NCBI GenBank assembly: GCA_040219515.1 | Contig: JAVJSI010000013.1 | Span: 149,842 to 213,841 of the forward strand | DNA: 64,000 nt | Reading direction: 5' to 3' | Source: Acidimicrobiales bacterium | GTDB lineage: Bacteria; Actinomycetota; Acidimicrobiia; Acidimicrobiales; Aldehydirespiratoraceae | Part shown: piece by piece, positions 27,194 to 34,803 of the stretch | How positions within the stretch are numbered: the stretch's first letter is position 1 | How the letters are laid out: every line of letters begins with the position of its first letter | The notes under the pieces: generated by a model | Database searches by the model: none | The model's input: the letters and a program-made list of their open reading frames with translations, nothing else | What the model was told of the DNA's origin: nothing | Position numbers and translations under genes: made by a program

Positions 27194-27486
27194 CCGTCGA
27201 GCTCGATCTGGGCTCGGGTCAACGCCGTGACGTGAGGACGGATGTGGTCGTCGAGCACCCGCACGTGCTCGGGGTGCCCGGAGTACGTCTCGTAGCCATC
27301 GACCGAATCGAAATCGGCCGCGATCACGAGGGTCGCGGTGCCGGGCCCGAGGCCGAGGTCGCGACCGACGCTGTAGGAGCGGATCTCGGGGATGAGGCCC
27401 GGCAGGCGCTCGAGTTCGTCGATGACGGTCTGCACGAGCGACTCCTCGACGCCGTCGAACGTGAGCAACACGGTGTGGCGGATCAT
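27190..27486 (-). CDS. Dabb-family (stress-responsive A/B barrel) protein
   Basis: A 98-residue ferredoxin-like barrel of the Dabb family: [13 protein letters not shown] opens with the His of the conserved HxxxF-type strand, [21 protein letters not shown] is the helix and second strand, and [27 protein letters not shown] is the typical late block. Members act in small-molecule turnover or stress responses and often dimerise; the substrate is unknown. It has a TAACTT box six bases before ATG 27486, so it can be transcribed on its own although mscS ends nine bases upstream. Its last bases overlap the end of mutB. Confidence 0.85.
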   Translation of the reverse strand: MIRHTVLLTFDGVEESLVQTVIDELERLPGLIPEIRSYSVGRDLGLGPGTATLVIAADFDSVDGYETYSGHPEHVRVLDDHIRPHVTALTRAQIELDG

Positions 27487-27492
27487 GCCCGA

Positions 27493-27498
27493 AAGTTA
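27493..27498 (-). promoter_or_regulatory. -10 box of the Dabb gene (leaderless)
   Basis: On the minus strand TAACTT is followed by six bases and ATG 27486. It overlaps the last codon and stop of the mscS-like gene. Confidence 0.45.
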
Positions 27499-28347
27499 GA
27501 CCCGTTTCTCCCCAGGGGGGTCCTCCCTGCTGTCGGTGATGTCCGGTCGGGTGATCGGTAGCGCCGGGCTGTCGTCGGCCACGTGGACCACCGTCTGCGG
27601 GAACGCGATGTCGATGCCGACGTCGGCGAGCGCCTCGCGAGCGGCGATCGCCACTTCGCTGACGATCCACGAGGCCTCGAGCTCCTCGGACGGATGCCAG
27701 AAGCGCAGCTCCATGAGCACGCCGGAGGCCTCGAACGACCGGACGAGGGCAGCCACCGGGAGATCGACACCCTCCACGCCGGCGACCGCACGCGTCAGCA
27801 CCTGTTGGGCCTGGCGAAGATCGGTGCGGTAGTCGACCTCGACCGCGAGGCAGGTCCGTCGCGATGGGTCGCGGGTGAAGTTCTCGAGTGGTTCGTCGAG
27901 AATCTTCAAGTTCGGCACATACGCCGTCGTGCCGTCATGGGTGAGGATCACGACCGCGCGGCCATTGACGTCGAGCACGGTACCGGTCACTCCGTTGCTG
28001 TCGATCTGGTCGCCAGGCCGGATCGGCCGTCGCGCATGGATCATCGCTGCGCCGACCAGGTTCCCGAGCACCGGCTGAAGGCTGAGAGCGACGACCGCGC
28101 CGCCGATGCCGAGCGCCCCGAGCAGCGGGCCGATCTGGACGCCCAGCTGGCTGAGCGCGGTGAAGGTGGCTATCGCAAGGATCAGGATGCTGAGCACCCG
28201 GCCCGCGACCGTCATGGCGGTGCCCTGTGTCTTCGTACGACGACCCGCGGCGCGCACCGCACGGTTCACCGCGAAGGCAAACGCCACGCCGACAACGACC
28301 GTGGTCGCCGCAATCACCTGATCGCTCGTTGTCGCCGCGAGCAGCAT
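27496..28347 (-). CDS. MscS-type mechanosensitive channel protein
   Basis: A 283-residue protein from ATG 28347, chosen for AGGAGG six bases upstream (frames to 28725 are not supported). Three helices: residues 10-30 (VIAATTVVVGVAFAFAVN), 48-68, and the pore-lining TM3 around residues 80-115, LGALGIGGAVVALSLQPVLGNLVG, with the Gly/Ala packing of MscS. The beta domain follows (RRPIRPGDQIDSNGVTGTVLDVNGRAVVI, PNLKILDEPLENFTRD) and a C-terminal alpha/beta domain. It opens under osmotic stress to release solutes. The position inside the mutase region looks incidental. Confidence 0.9.
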   Translation of the reverse strand: MLLAATTSDQVIAATTVVVGVAFAFAVNRAVRAAGRRTKTQGTAMTVAGRVLSILILAIATFTALSQLGVQIGPLLGALGIGGAVVALSLQPVLGNLVGAAMIHARRPIRPGDQIDSNGVTGTVLDVNGRAVVILTHDGTTAYVPNLKILDEPLENFTRDPSRRTCLAVEVDYRTDLRQAQQVLTRAVAGVEGVDLPVAALVRSFEASGVLMELRFWHPSEELEASWIVSEVAIAAREALADVGIDIAFPQTVVHVADDSPALPITRPDITDSREDPPGEKRV

Positions 28348-28394
28348 CGCGGCCTCCTCCTGCTCGCGGGACCCGGCCGGGCCCCACCCGAAAG

Positions 28395-28862
28395 CTAGAC
28401 CCAATCCCTCTCGGCGGGCGGGCCGACCATGTCGGCGCCGGGCTGCCAGGTGGACTGACGCATCGCCTGCATCAGGTGGCTCTCGGAGTACATGTCCTCC
28501 TCGTAGGAGAACTTCCCGTCGCCCGCGTACTCCAAGTACGACATGCCGAAGTTGTCGATCGGTGAGCCGTCCTCCAGTTCGCCGGGCAGTCGGTTGCTCC
28601 AGCGCAGGAACACGCGGTCGCCGTCGATGGCTTCCCAGAAATGGGGAAAGTCCCACGTGGCGAGTCCGGCCATCGAGCTGTCGAGGAACTCGACGAGGGC
28701 GTCGACCCCCTCGTGGCGTCCCCACATCGAGTCGACGAACACCGCGTCCTCGGTGAACACCTCGCTGAGCTCACTCCACGGGATCGTGCCTGCGATCGCG
28801 GCACGCCGCAGCTCGAGGTAGCGCTGGATGGTTGCTTCGATCTCTGCTCGTTCGTGGGCCAT
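28395..28862 (-). CDS. SnoaL-like / NTF2-fold protein
   Basis: A 155-residue protein with the cone-shaped NTF2 fold: EIEATIQRYLELRRAAI, the substrate-pocket segment LSEVFTEDAVFVDSMWGRHEG, VDALVEFLDSSMAGL, and the beta-sheet HFWEAIDGDRVFLRWSNRLPGE. Relatives are polyketide cyclases, hydratases and small-molecule binders, and this one may be an enzyme or a steroid-like ligand binder. ATG 28862 has a TACCGT box seven bases upstream on the minus strand. That box overlaps the -10 box of the divergent meaB gene. Confidence 0.85.
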   Translation of the reverse strand: MAHERAEIEATIQRYLELRRAAIAGTIPWSELSEVFTEDAVFVDSMWGRHEGVDALVEFLDSSMAGLATWDFPHFWEAIDGDRVFLRWSNRLPGELEDGSPIDNFGMSYLEYAGDGKFSYEEDMYSESHLMQAMRQSTWQPGADMVGPPAERDWV

Positions 28863-28869
28863 GGCGGAG

Positions 28870-28879
28870 ACGGTAACGT
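28870..28879. promoter_or_regulatory. Interlocked divergent -10 boxes (SnoaL-like gene and meaB)
   Basis: ACGGTAACGT contains TACCGT on the minus strand (28870-28875), seven bases before the SnoaL-like ATG, and TAACGT on the plus strand (28874-28879), eight bases before the meaB ATG 28888. The two boxes share the bases 28874-28875, so the two genes cannot be initiated at once from the same copy. Confidence 0.45.
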
Positions 28880-28887
28880 CGGCGGCG

Positions 28888-29892
28888 ATGGCAGAGGAAA
28901 TGGACACCGAACTGGCCGGGGGGGTGTTGGCCGGCGACCGCACGGCCATCGGACGGGCCATCACGCTCGTCGAGTCGACGCGGCCCGACCATCGAGAGCG
29001 GGCCGGCGCGCTGCTGACTCGATTGCTCCCACACACCGGGGCCGCGCACCGGGTCGGCATCACCGGCGTGCCCGGGGTGGGCAAGTCCACGTTCATCGAG
29101 TCGCTCGGCACCTCGCTCACCGCGAAGGGCCACCGCGTGGCCGTGCTCGCCGTGGACCCGTCGAGCTCGCGCACCGGTGGGTCGATCCTCGGTGACAAGA
29201 CCCGGATGGCCGCGCTCGCGGTCGACGACCGGGCGTTCATCCGGCCCTCGCCATCGGCCGGCACCCTCGGTGGCGTCACCCGGGCCACCCGCGAATCGAT
29301 GCTGGTGCTCGAGGCCGCCGGCTACGACGTCGTGCTGGTCGAGACGGTGGGCGTCGGGCAGTCCGAGACCGTGGTGCACGGAATGGTCGACATCTTCGTC
29401 GTGTTGATGCTCGCCGGCGCGGGCGACGAACTCCAGGGCATCAAGAAGGGCGTGCTCGAGCTCGCCGACCTGCTCGCGGTGAACAAGGCCGACGGTGACA
29501 ACGCGGACCGGGCCGCGTTGGCCGCCGGTGACTATCGACGGGCCCTTCATCTCCTTCAGCCGGCCAGCGAAAACTGGACGCCGCCGGTGCTCACCTGCTC
29601 GGGCCTGACCGGCGCCGGACTCGACGAGCTGTGGGAACAGATCGAGCTGCATCGCCGCACGCTCTCCGCCTCGGGCGAGCGCGATGAGCGGCGGCGGACG
29701 CAACAGCTCGAGTGGATGAACGCGATGCTCGTCGACCGGCTCGTCGGCCGGTTCGAGACCGACCCCGCGGTCGTCGCCCGTCGCCCGGCCATCGAGCGCG
29801 CGGTGCTGGCCGGTGACGTCACCCCGTCGATGGCCGTCGAGCAGTTGCTGGGCGCCGACACCGAGACCGGCACGGACACGGGCGCTCACTGA
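28888..29892 (+). CDS. meaB: Methylmalonyl-CoA mutase-associated GTPase MeaB (ArgK family)
   Basis: A 334-residue P-loop GTPase that loads and protects cobalamin in methylmalonyl-CoA mutase. Walker A is GVPGVGKSTFIESL, followed by VAVLAVDPSSSRTGGSILGDKTRM (switch I region), VLVETVGVGQSE (switch II and G3) and LLAVNKADGDN (G4 NKxD). ATG 28888 is chosen because it is the first Met after a TAACGT box and gives a length normal for the family. It lies 1.7 kb downstream of mutB, separated by three minus-strand genes, so the mutase genes and the chaperone are neighbours but not an operon. Confidence 0.93.
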   Translation: MAEEMDTELAGGVLAGDRTAIGRAITLVESTRPDHRERAGALLTRLLPHTGAAHRVGITGVPGVGKSTFIESLGTSLTAKGHRVAVLAVDPSSSRTGGSILGDKTRMAALAVDDRAFIRPSPSAGTLGGVTRATRESMLVLEAAGYDVVLVETVGVGQSETVVHGMVDIFVVLMLAGAGDELQGIKKGVLELADLLAVNKADGDNADRAALAAGDYRRALHLLQPASENWTPPVLTCSGLTGAGLDELWEQIELHRRTLSASGERDERRRTQQLEWMNAMLVDRLVGRFETDPAVVARRPAIERAVLAGDVTPSMAVEQLLGADTETGTDTGAH

Positions 29893-30049
29893 GCGTCGGT
29901 CCCACCGGGCCACCGAGGGGTCGACAGCACGAGAAGCACCCCGTACTCTCCGCTCGCGGGGAGGCGATGATCCTTCGGCAGGCCTGGTCGCGGCGCCGAA
30001 GAGAAGCCACAGCGAAACCGGCCCCTCGGTCGACCACTCGGAGTGAGCA
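29893..30049. other. 157-base gap, structured but unassigned
   Basis: The gap between meaB and the lysyl-oxidase-like gene holds two short inverted pairs: CCGAGGGG with CCCCTCGG, and CTTCGGC with GCCGAAG. They may form meaB terminator or leader structures. No ORF, RNA gene or clear promoter was seen. Confidence 0.3.
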
Positions 30050-32284
30050 ATGCCCGGTTTCCCCACCCGACCCAACCGCCGTCCACTCGGCGAACGCCCC
30101 GGTCGCAAGCTGACGGTCATGGTGCTGGCGGTCATCGGCGCGGTGGTCGCAGTGGCCTCGCCGGCCGCAGCCCACCACGATCCCGACCAACTCGCCGCCG
30201 CCGAACGCGCCGCGGACGCGCTCGACTCGACCGCCGGCGGTGGGGGTCTGCCGTTGTCGTTCGTGGTGCTCGCCACTGTCGCGCTCCTGCTGGCGTTGGC
30301 TCTCGGGCGTGGCGTTCGCCTGGCCCGCCCGTCGCGCCGCCTCGTCGCGTTGGTCGCCACCGCCGGACTGCTCTCGCTGCCGCTGGCCGCGTCGCCGGCC
30401 GGCGCCGCCACGATCCTCCTGCCCGATCTGATCTCGGACCAGCCCGACCCCAACGGATCGGTCGAGATAAACAACTACACGGGCACCCCCCGGCTCATCC
30501 TCCGCTTCGACGGCTACGTCACCAATGTCGGCCAGGGCCCGCTGCGGGTGTCGGGCAATCCGCAGATCACCAACTCCTCGAACAGTGCCGCCGTGCATCA
30601 GCGGGCGCTCGACACCAACGGCAACTGGAACGTGGTCGGCACGCCGACCGTGCAGTACGAGACGGCCGACAGTCACAACCACTTCCACCTCATGGAGGTG
30701 GGCCGCTACTCGCTGTGGAACCAGTCGCAGACGGCCGAGGCCGCGCCCGGCCAGAAGGTCGGGTTCTGCCTGTACGACATCGAACACGCCGAGGCCGAGG
30801 ACTGGAGCGGGCCGCGACCCGGCCGGACCTACACGGGCTCGGTCACCCAGTTCTGCGACAGCAACAATCCCAACACGACCGATCTCGTGATGGGCGTGAG
30901 CAACGGGTGGCGCGACGTCTATGGCGCCTACCTCACCTTCCAGTGGGTCGACGTGAGCGACACCGCACCCGGCATCTACTACCTGGCCAACGAGGCCGAC
31001 CCGCACAATCGCATTCTCGAATCCGACGAGTCCAACAATCAGATCGGCTTCTCCGAGACATCGTCGGTGATCCCCGGCTACAACGCGCGACCGGTCGAGT
31101 CGGTCGAGACGCTCGAGGGTGCGCCGGTCGCCATCTCGCTGTCGAGCGAGTCGTTCGGGTCACCCGGGTCTCGTCGGTTCCGGGTGGTCACCCCGCCGGC
31201 GCACGGATCGCTCAACGTCGCGACCGGCACGAAGTTCTCGTCGGCCTCGGTCACCTACACGCCCGACCCGGGCCATGTCGGGTCCGACAGCTTCGAGTAC
31301 GTGGCCCTCGACAACTCGAGTGCCTACCCCCTCAACCCCACGAGGGCGGCCGTGTCGATCGACGTCGGCGAGGTACCGACCCCGTCGGTGCAGATCTCCG
31401 GAGCGCCGGCCTCGCTCATCGCCGGCACGTCGGCGAGCCTGAGCGCCGCCGTCGCCAACGCGCCCTCGGCGGTGACCTGGTCCGTCGACGGGGTCGTCGG
31501 CGGCAACGCCACCGTCGGGACCATCACCGCCGGTGGTCTGTTCATCGCGCCGAGCTCGGTGCCGGCCGGAGGTGACGTGACCGTGCGGGCCACCCTCGCC
31601 GCCGATCCGTCGTACTACGACGAGGTCACCATCACGATCGATCCGGTCCCGAACAACGCGCCGGTGCTGATGCCGGTCGACGACCAGGTCTCGACCGTCG
31701 GCGATGCCGTGAACCTGGCGATCGGGGCGACCGATCCCGACGGTGATCCGTTCACCTTCTCGGCCGTCGGCCTGCCCACCGGCACCTCGATCCACCCGTC
31801 GACGGGCGTGATCTCGGGCACGGTGACCGAATCCGGCGACTTCTCGGTGACGGTGACCACCGACGACGGCACCGACACCGACACCGTCGAGTTCGACTGG
31901 GCCATCGACGTCCGGCCGACCATCGCGCCGGGCATCGTCGCCTTCTGGGAGGGCGACGCGGGTTCGCAGGTCGTCTCCGTGCCGCTGACCCTCAGTGACC
32001 CGGTGTCGCAGGAGGTGACCGTCGAGTGGGCCACCGGGGACACCGGCGCCCCCGGTATCGCGACGGAGGGAATCGACTTCGCGGCGGCGAGCGGCACCGC
32101 GACGTTCGCACCCGGAGAGACCTCGACCACGGTGGACATCACGGTCTACGGCGACACGGTCGACGAGCCGCCGGCTTGGCTGGGGGAGTGGGGCATCGTC
32201 GCCTTCAGCTCACCATCGGCCAACGCCGACATCGACTACTTCTTCTTCGGTCTGGGGATCTTCGTGATCGTCGACGATGACTAG
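30050..32284 (+). CDS. Secreted lysyl-oxidase-like protein with Ig-like and Calx-beta-type domains
   Basis: A 744-residue exported protein. Three hydrophobic segments lie at about residues 22-41, 68-85 and 95-113, the last resembling a signal or anchor ending ASPAGAA. The lysyl-oxidase-like domain (about 120-340) has GYVTNVGQGPLRVSGN, the copper motif HNHFHLMEVG, GFCLYDIEHA and WRDVYGAYLTFQWVD, then ANEADPHNRILESDESNN. These enzymes oxidise lysine amines; bacterial copies are poorly characterised. It is followed by a YTPDPGHVGSDSFEYVA bacterial Ig-like repeat, a second Ig-like region (ITAGGLFIAPSSV), a dystroglycan-type cadherin domain (DPDGDPFTFSAVGLPTGTS) and a C-terminal Calx-beta motif. 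It ends 12 bases before the convergent citrate-synthase-like gene. Confidence 0.85.
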   Translation: MPGFPTRPNRRPLGERPGRKLTVMVLAVIGAVVAVASPAAAHHDPDQLAAAERAADALDSTAGGGGLPLSFVVLATVALLLALALGRGVRLARPSRRLVALVATAGLLSLPLAASPAGAATILLPDLISDQPDPNGSVEINNYTGTPRLILRFDGYVTNVGQGPLRVSGNPQITNSSNSAAVHQRALDTNGNWNVVGTPTVQYETADSHNHFHLMEVGRYSLWNQSQTAEAAPGQKVGFCLYDIEHAEAEDWSGPRPGRTYTGSVTQFCDSNNPNTTDLVMGVSNGWRDVYGAYLTFQWVDVSDTAPGIYYLANEADPHNRILESDESNNQIGFSETSSVIPGYNARPVESVETLEGAPVAISLSSESFGSPGSRRFRVVTPPAHGSLNVATGTKFSSASVTYTPDPGHVGSDSFEYVALDNSSAYPLNPTRAAVSIDVGEVPTPSVQISGAPASLIAGTSASLSAAVANAPSAVTWSVDGVVGGNATVGTITAGGLFIAPSSVPAGGDVTVRATLAADPSYYDEVTITIDPVPNNAPVLMPVDDQVSTVGDAVNLAIGATDPDGDPFTFSAVGLPTGTSIHPSTGVISGTVTESGDFSVTVTTDDGTDTDTVEFDWAIDVRPTIAPGIVAFWEGDAGSQVVSVPLTLSDPVSQEVTVEWATGDTGAPGIATEGIDFAAASGTATFAPGETSTTVDITVYGDTVDEPPAWLGEWGIVAFSSPSANADIDYFFFGLGIFVIVDDD

Positions 32285-32296
32285 CGGCGTGAGCCG

Positions 32297-33502
32297 TCAG
32301 CGGGGCCGGGCCACGTAGCGGCCCACCGGCCGGAACCGGATCGGACTCTCGTCGTACTCCTCGAGGGCGTGGGCGAGCCATCCCGCGGTGCGGGCGATCG
32401 CGAACACGACCTCACCCGCGTCGGGCCCCATGCCGGTGATGTAGGTCATCGCCCCGAGCGCCAGGTCGACGTTGGGGGCCGCGGTGATCCGCTCGCTCGT
32501 GCGGGCGACGACCGACGCCACGACGTCCATCCGGTCCTCCCCGACCGTCGTGTCGACGGATGCCTCGCCGAGTGCATCGAAGAGAAGATCGTGACGCGGG
32601 TCGCGCGTGCGGTGGATGAAGTGACCGATGCCGGGGACCCGGCCGTCGCGCCGCATCACCTCGGCGATCGCCGCGTCCGGGCCGTTGGCCTCGGCGTCCT
32701 CGAACATCATGTGCACCGTCTTGCTGGCGGCGCCGTGGAGGGGCCCGGCCAGCGGACCGAGCCCGGCGAGGAGCACCGCGTGCGGCGCCGCCCGGGTGGA
32801 CGCGGCGAGACGGGCGGCCAGCGTGGACGTGGCCATGCCGTGGTCGGCCAGGATCACCAGGGCGGTCTCGAGAACCGGCCATTGATCGGGGTCGGCGGTG
32901 GTGAGGCGCACCCAGAGTCGCTCGGCGATGCGATCGCTCTCGACCTCGTGGTCGGTGGGCAGCGAGTCGACGATCGCCCGGATCAGTCGTCGACCGGTGG
33001 TGACCGCACCCTCGGTCGAACGGTCGTCGCGAAAGGGGTCGGCGGCACCGGCCGCGACCACGCCGGCCATCATCCGATCGGTGGGGGTGGCGTGGGCGGG
33101 AAGAGCGCGGGCCGCTCGCCGAACGGCCGTGGCGACGGCGCGGTCCGACGTCCACGGCTCGGCCGCGGTCAACTCGCCTCCCCACAGCAGCTCGGCCACG
33201 GACTCATAGGAGTGGCCGGCGGCGACGAGGTCGTCGAGCCCGTGATCGCGGTAGCGCACCGACCCGTCGACCACGTCGGTGATGCCGGAGGAGATCGGGA
33301 CCTCGAGCCGACCCGGGCGGTCGTCGGCCTTGCGGCGGCGGAAGCGGTCGATCTCGGCGGGGTCGAACGTCGACGACTTCCCGTCGAGGTGACGTTCGGA
33401 GTGCAGGAGACCGCGACTCACGTAGGCGTAGATCGTCTCGCGCTTCACCCCGAGTCGGGATGCCGCCTCCGCCGCGCTGATTCGTTCGTCGGTCGCGTTC
33501 AT
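32297..33502 (-). CDS. Citrate-synthase-like protein with N-terminal HTH domain
   Basis: A 401-residue fusion. Residues 7-60 form a MerR/excisionase-type helix-turn-helix (SAAEAASRLGVKRETIYAYV, SRGLLHSERH, FDPAEIDRFRRRK). Residues about 70-400 are a citrate-synthase fold with the three catalytic positions: His in GPLHGAASKTV, His in GIGHFIHRTRDPR and Asp in NVDLALGAMTY. It may condense acetyl-CoA (or propionyl-CoA) with oxaloacetate, and may also bind DNA as an autoregulator. It is divergent from a second citrate-synthase-like gene, and the 83-base space between them carries repeats. Confidence 0.88.
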   Translation of the reverse strand: MNATDERISAAEAASRLGVKRETIYAYVSRGLLHSERHLDGKSSTFDPAEIDRFRRRKADDRPGRLEVPISSGITDVVDGSVRYRDHGLDDLVAAGHSYESVAELLWGGELTAAEPWTSDRAVATAVRRAARALPAHATPTDRMMAGVVAAGAADPFRDDRSTEGAVTTGRRLIRAIVDSLPTDHEVESDRIAERLWVRLTTADPDQWPVLETALVILADHGMATSTLAARLAASTRAAPHAVLLAGLGPLAGPLHGAASKTVHMMFEDAEANGPDAAIAEVMRRDGRVPGIGHFIHRTRDPRHDLLFDALGEASVDTTVGEDRMDVVASVVARTSERITAAPNVDLALGAMTYITGMGPDAGEVVFAIARTAGWLAHALEEYDESPIRFRPVGRYVARPR

Positions 33503-33520
33503 CGGGTGGGGCTCCGTAGG

Positions 33521-33563
33521 TTGATGGAATCAATGTTGACCCGATCAATGTTGTCAATGTACT
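33521..33563. promoter_or_regulatory. Candidate operator and promoter between divergent citrate-synthase-like genes
   Basis: TTGAT-GGA-ATCAA is a 5-bp inverted repeat (33521-33533). ATCAATGTTGAC (33529-33540) and ATCAATGTTGTC (33544-33555) are direct repeats spaced 15 bases, about one and a half helix turns. TTGACC (33536-33541) and TGTACT (33558-33563) could be -35 and -10 boxes for the plus-strand gene, with a 16-base spacer that runs through the repeats. Confidence 0.5.
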
Positions 33564-33585
33564 CGGAAAGGCGCAGTTTGGAGGC

Positions 33586-34743
33586 ATGACAACACCCGAC
33601 ACTGGTTCTCCCAACACTGCCCCACCCGGCCTCAAGGGTCTGGCCGTCGCCGACACCATGCTCGGCGATGTCCGTGGCCAGGAAGGCTTCTTCCACTACC
33701 GCCAGTACGACGCAGCCGAACTGGCCCGCCACGCCTCGCTCGAGGACGTGTGGACACTCCAGTTGCGAGGAGCCCTCCCGACCGAGGCCGTGACGGTGGA
33801 AGCGGGTGCCCACCGCTGGCTGCCCGAGCCGGTGGCCGCGCTCGTCGATGCCACCGCCGAACGGGTCGCCGACCCCATGGTGACACTGCGCGTCGGCCTG
33901 TTGGCGCTCGGCGACGTCGAGGGCCGGGGTTCGATGCTCGATCGTTCGCTCGATCAACTGCACGACGACGCCCGGCGGCTGGTGGCCGTCGTGCCGACGA
34001 TTCTCGCCCGTCACCAACGAGTGCGGCAGGGAGAGGATCCGGTCGCCCCGGATCCGACGATGGGTCACGCGGCCGACTACCTGCGGATGGCCACCGGGCG
34101 GGTACCCGACCCGGCCGCAGCTCGCGCCGTCGAGCAGTACCTCGTCGCCACCGTCGACCATGGCTTCAATGCGTCGACCTTCACCGGTCGTGTCGTCGCC
34201 AGCACCGGGGCCGACATGGCCGGTGCCCTGGTCGCCGCGGTCGGGGCGCTCACCGGGCCGCTCCACGGCGGTGCCCCCAGTCGGTGCATCCAGATGATCG
34301 AGGAGATCGGCGCCCCCGATCGGGCGGCCGACTGGGTTCGTGCCCGACTCGATGCCGGCGAGAAGATCATGGGCTTCGGTCACGCGGTGTACCGCGCCGA
34401 GGACCCGCGGGGTGTCGTGTTGCGCGAGGCAGCCGAGCGTCTCGGCGGTGATCTGGTCGAGCGAGCCGCCGGCATGGAGACGGAGATTCTGGCCGTGCTC
34501 GCCGAGTGGAAGCCCGAGCCGCGGATCGTGACCAACGTCGAGTACTGGGCGTCGGTGGTGCTCGAGCTGGCGGGCCTGCCCCGCGCGATGTTCACTCCGA
34601 CGTTCTCCGTCAGCCGGGCGATCGGCTGGTCGGCCCATCTCATCGAACAGCACGGCGTGGGCAAGATCGTTCGACCCAGCGCCCGCTACGTCGGCCCCGA
34701 GCCGACCATCGGCGTGCCGATCCGAAATCGCGTGCCGACCTGA
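33586..34743 (+). CDS. Citrate-synthase-like protein
   Basis: A 385-residue citrate-synthase-fold protein without a DNA-binding extension. VADTMLGDVRGQEGFFHYR is the usual N-terminal region. Active-site positions are GPLHGGAPSRC, GFGHAVYRAEDPRG and NVEYWASVVLEL, so the catalytic Asp of the NVD motif is Glu. Members of this branch may act as citrate or 2-methylcitrate synthases or on another acyl-CoA; the sequence does not decide. GGAGG lies one base before ATG 33586. The gene lies between the HTH-citrate synthase and a P450, and the neighbouring mutase genes fit a propionate or odd-chain acyl theme. Confidence 0.87.
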   Translation: MTTPDTGSPNTAPPGLKGLAVADTMLGDVRGQEGFFHYRQYDAAELARHASLEDVWTLQLRGALPTEAVTVEAGAHRWLPEPVAALVDATAERVADPMVTLRVGLLALGDVEGRGSMLDRSLDQLHDDARRLVAVVPTILARHQRVRQGEDPVAPDPTMGHAADYLRMATGRVPDPAAARAVEQYLVATVDHGFNASTFTGRVVASTGADMAGALVAAVGALTGPLHGGAPSRCIQMIEEIGAPDRAADWVRARLDAGEKIMGFGHAVYRAEDPRGVVLREAAERLGGDLVERAAGMETEILAVLAEWKPEPRIVTNVEYWASVVLELAGLPRAMFTPTFSVSRAIGWSAHLIEQHGVGKIVRPSARYVGPEPTIGVPIRNRVPT

Positions 34744-34803
34744 CTTCCATCGTCGCCGTTCTGCGGTTATCTTCCAGGGAAGCTTTCTGAGGAGAAGTCC
34801 GAC

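Noticed and set aside
25013..27670. 885-residue open frame opposite mutB
   Set aside because: Opposite-frame shadow of a conserved B12 mutase; no domain or start signal.
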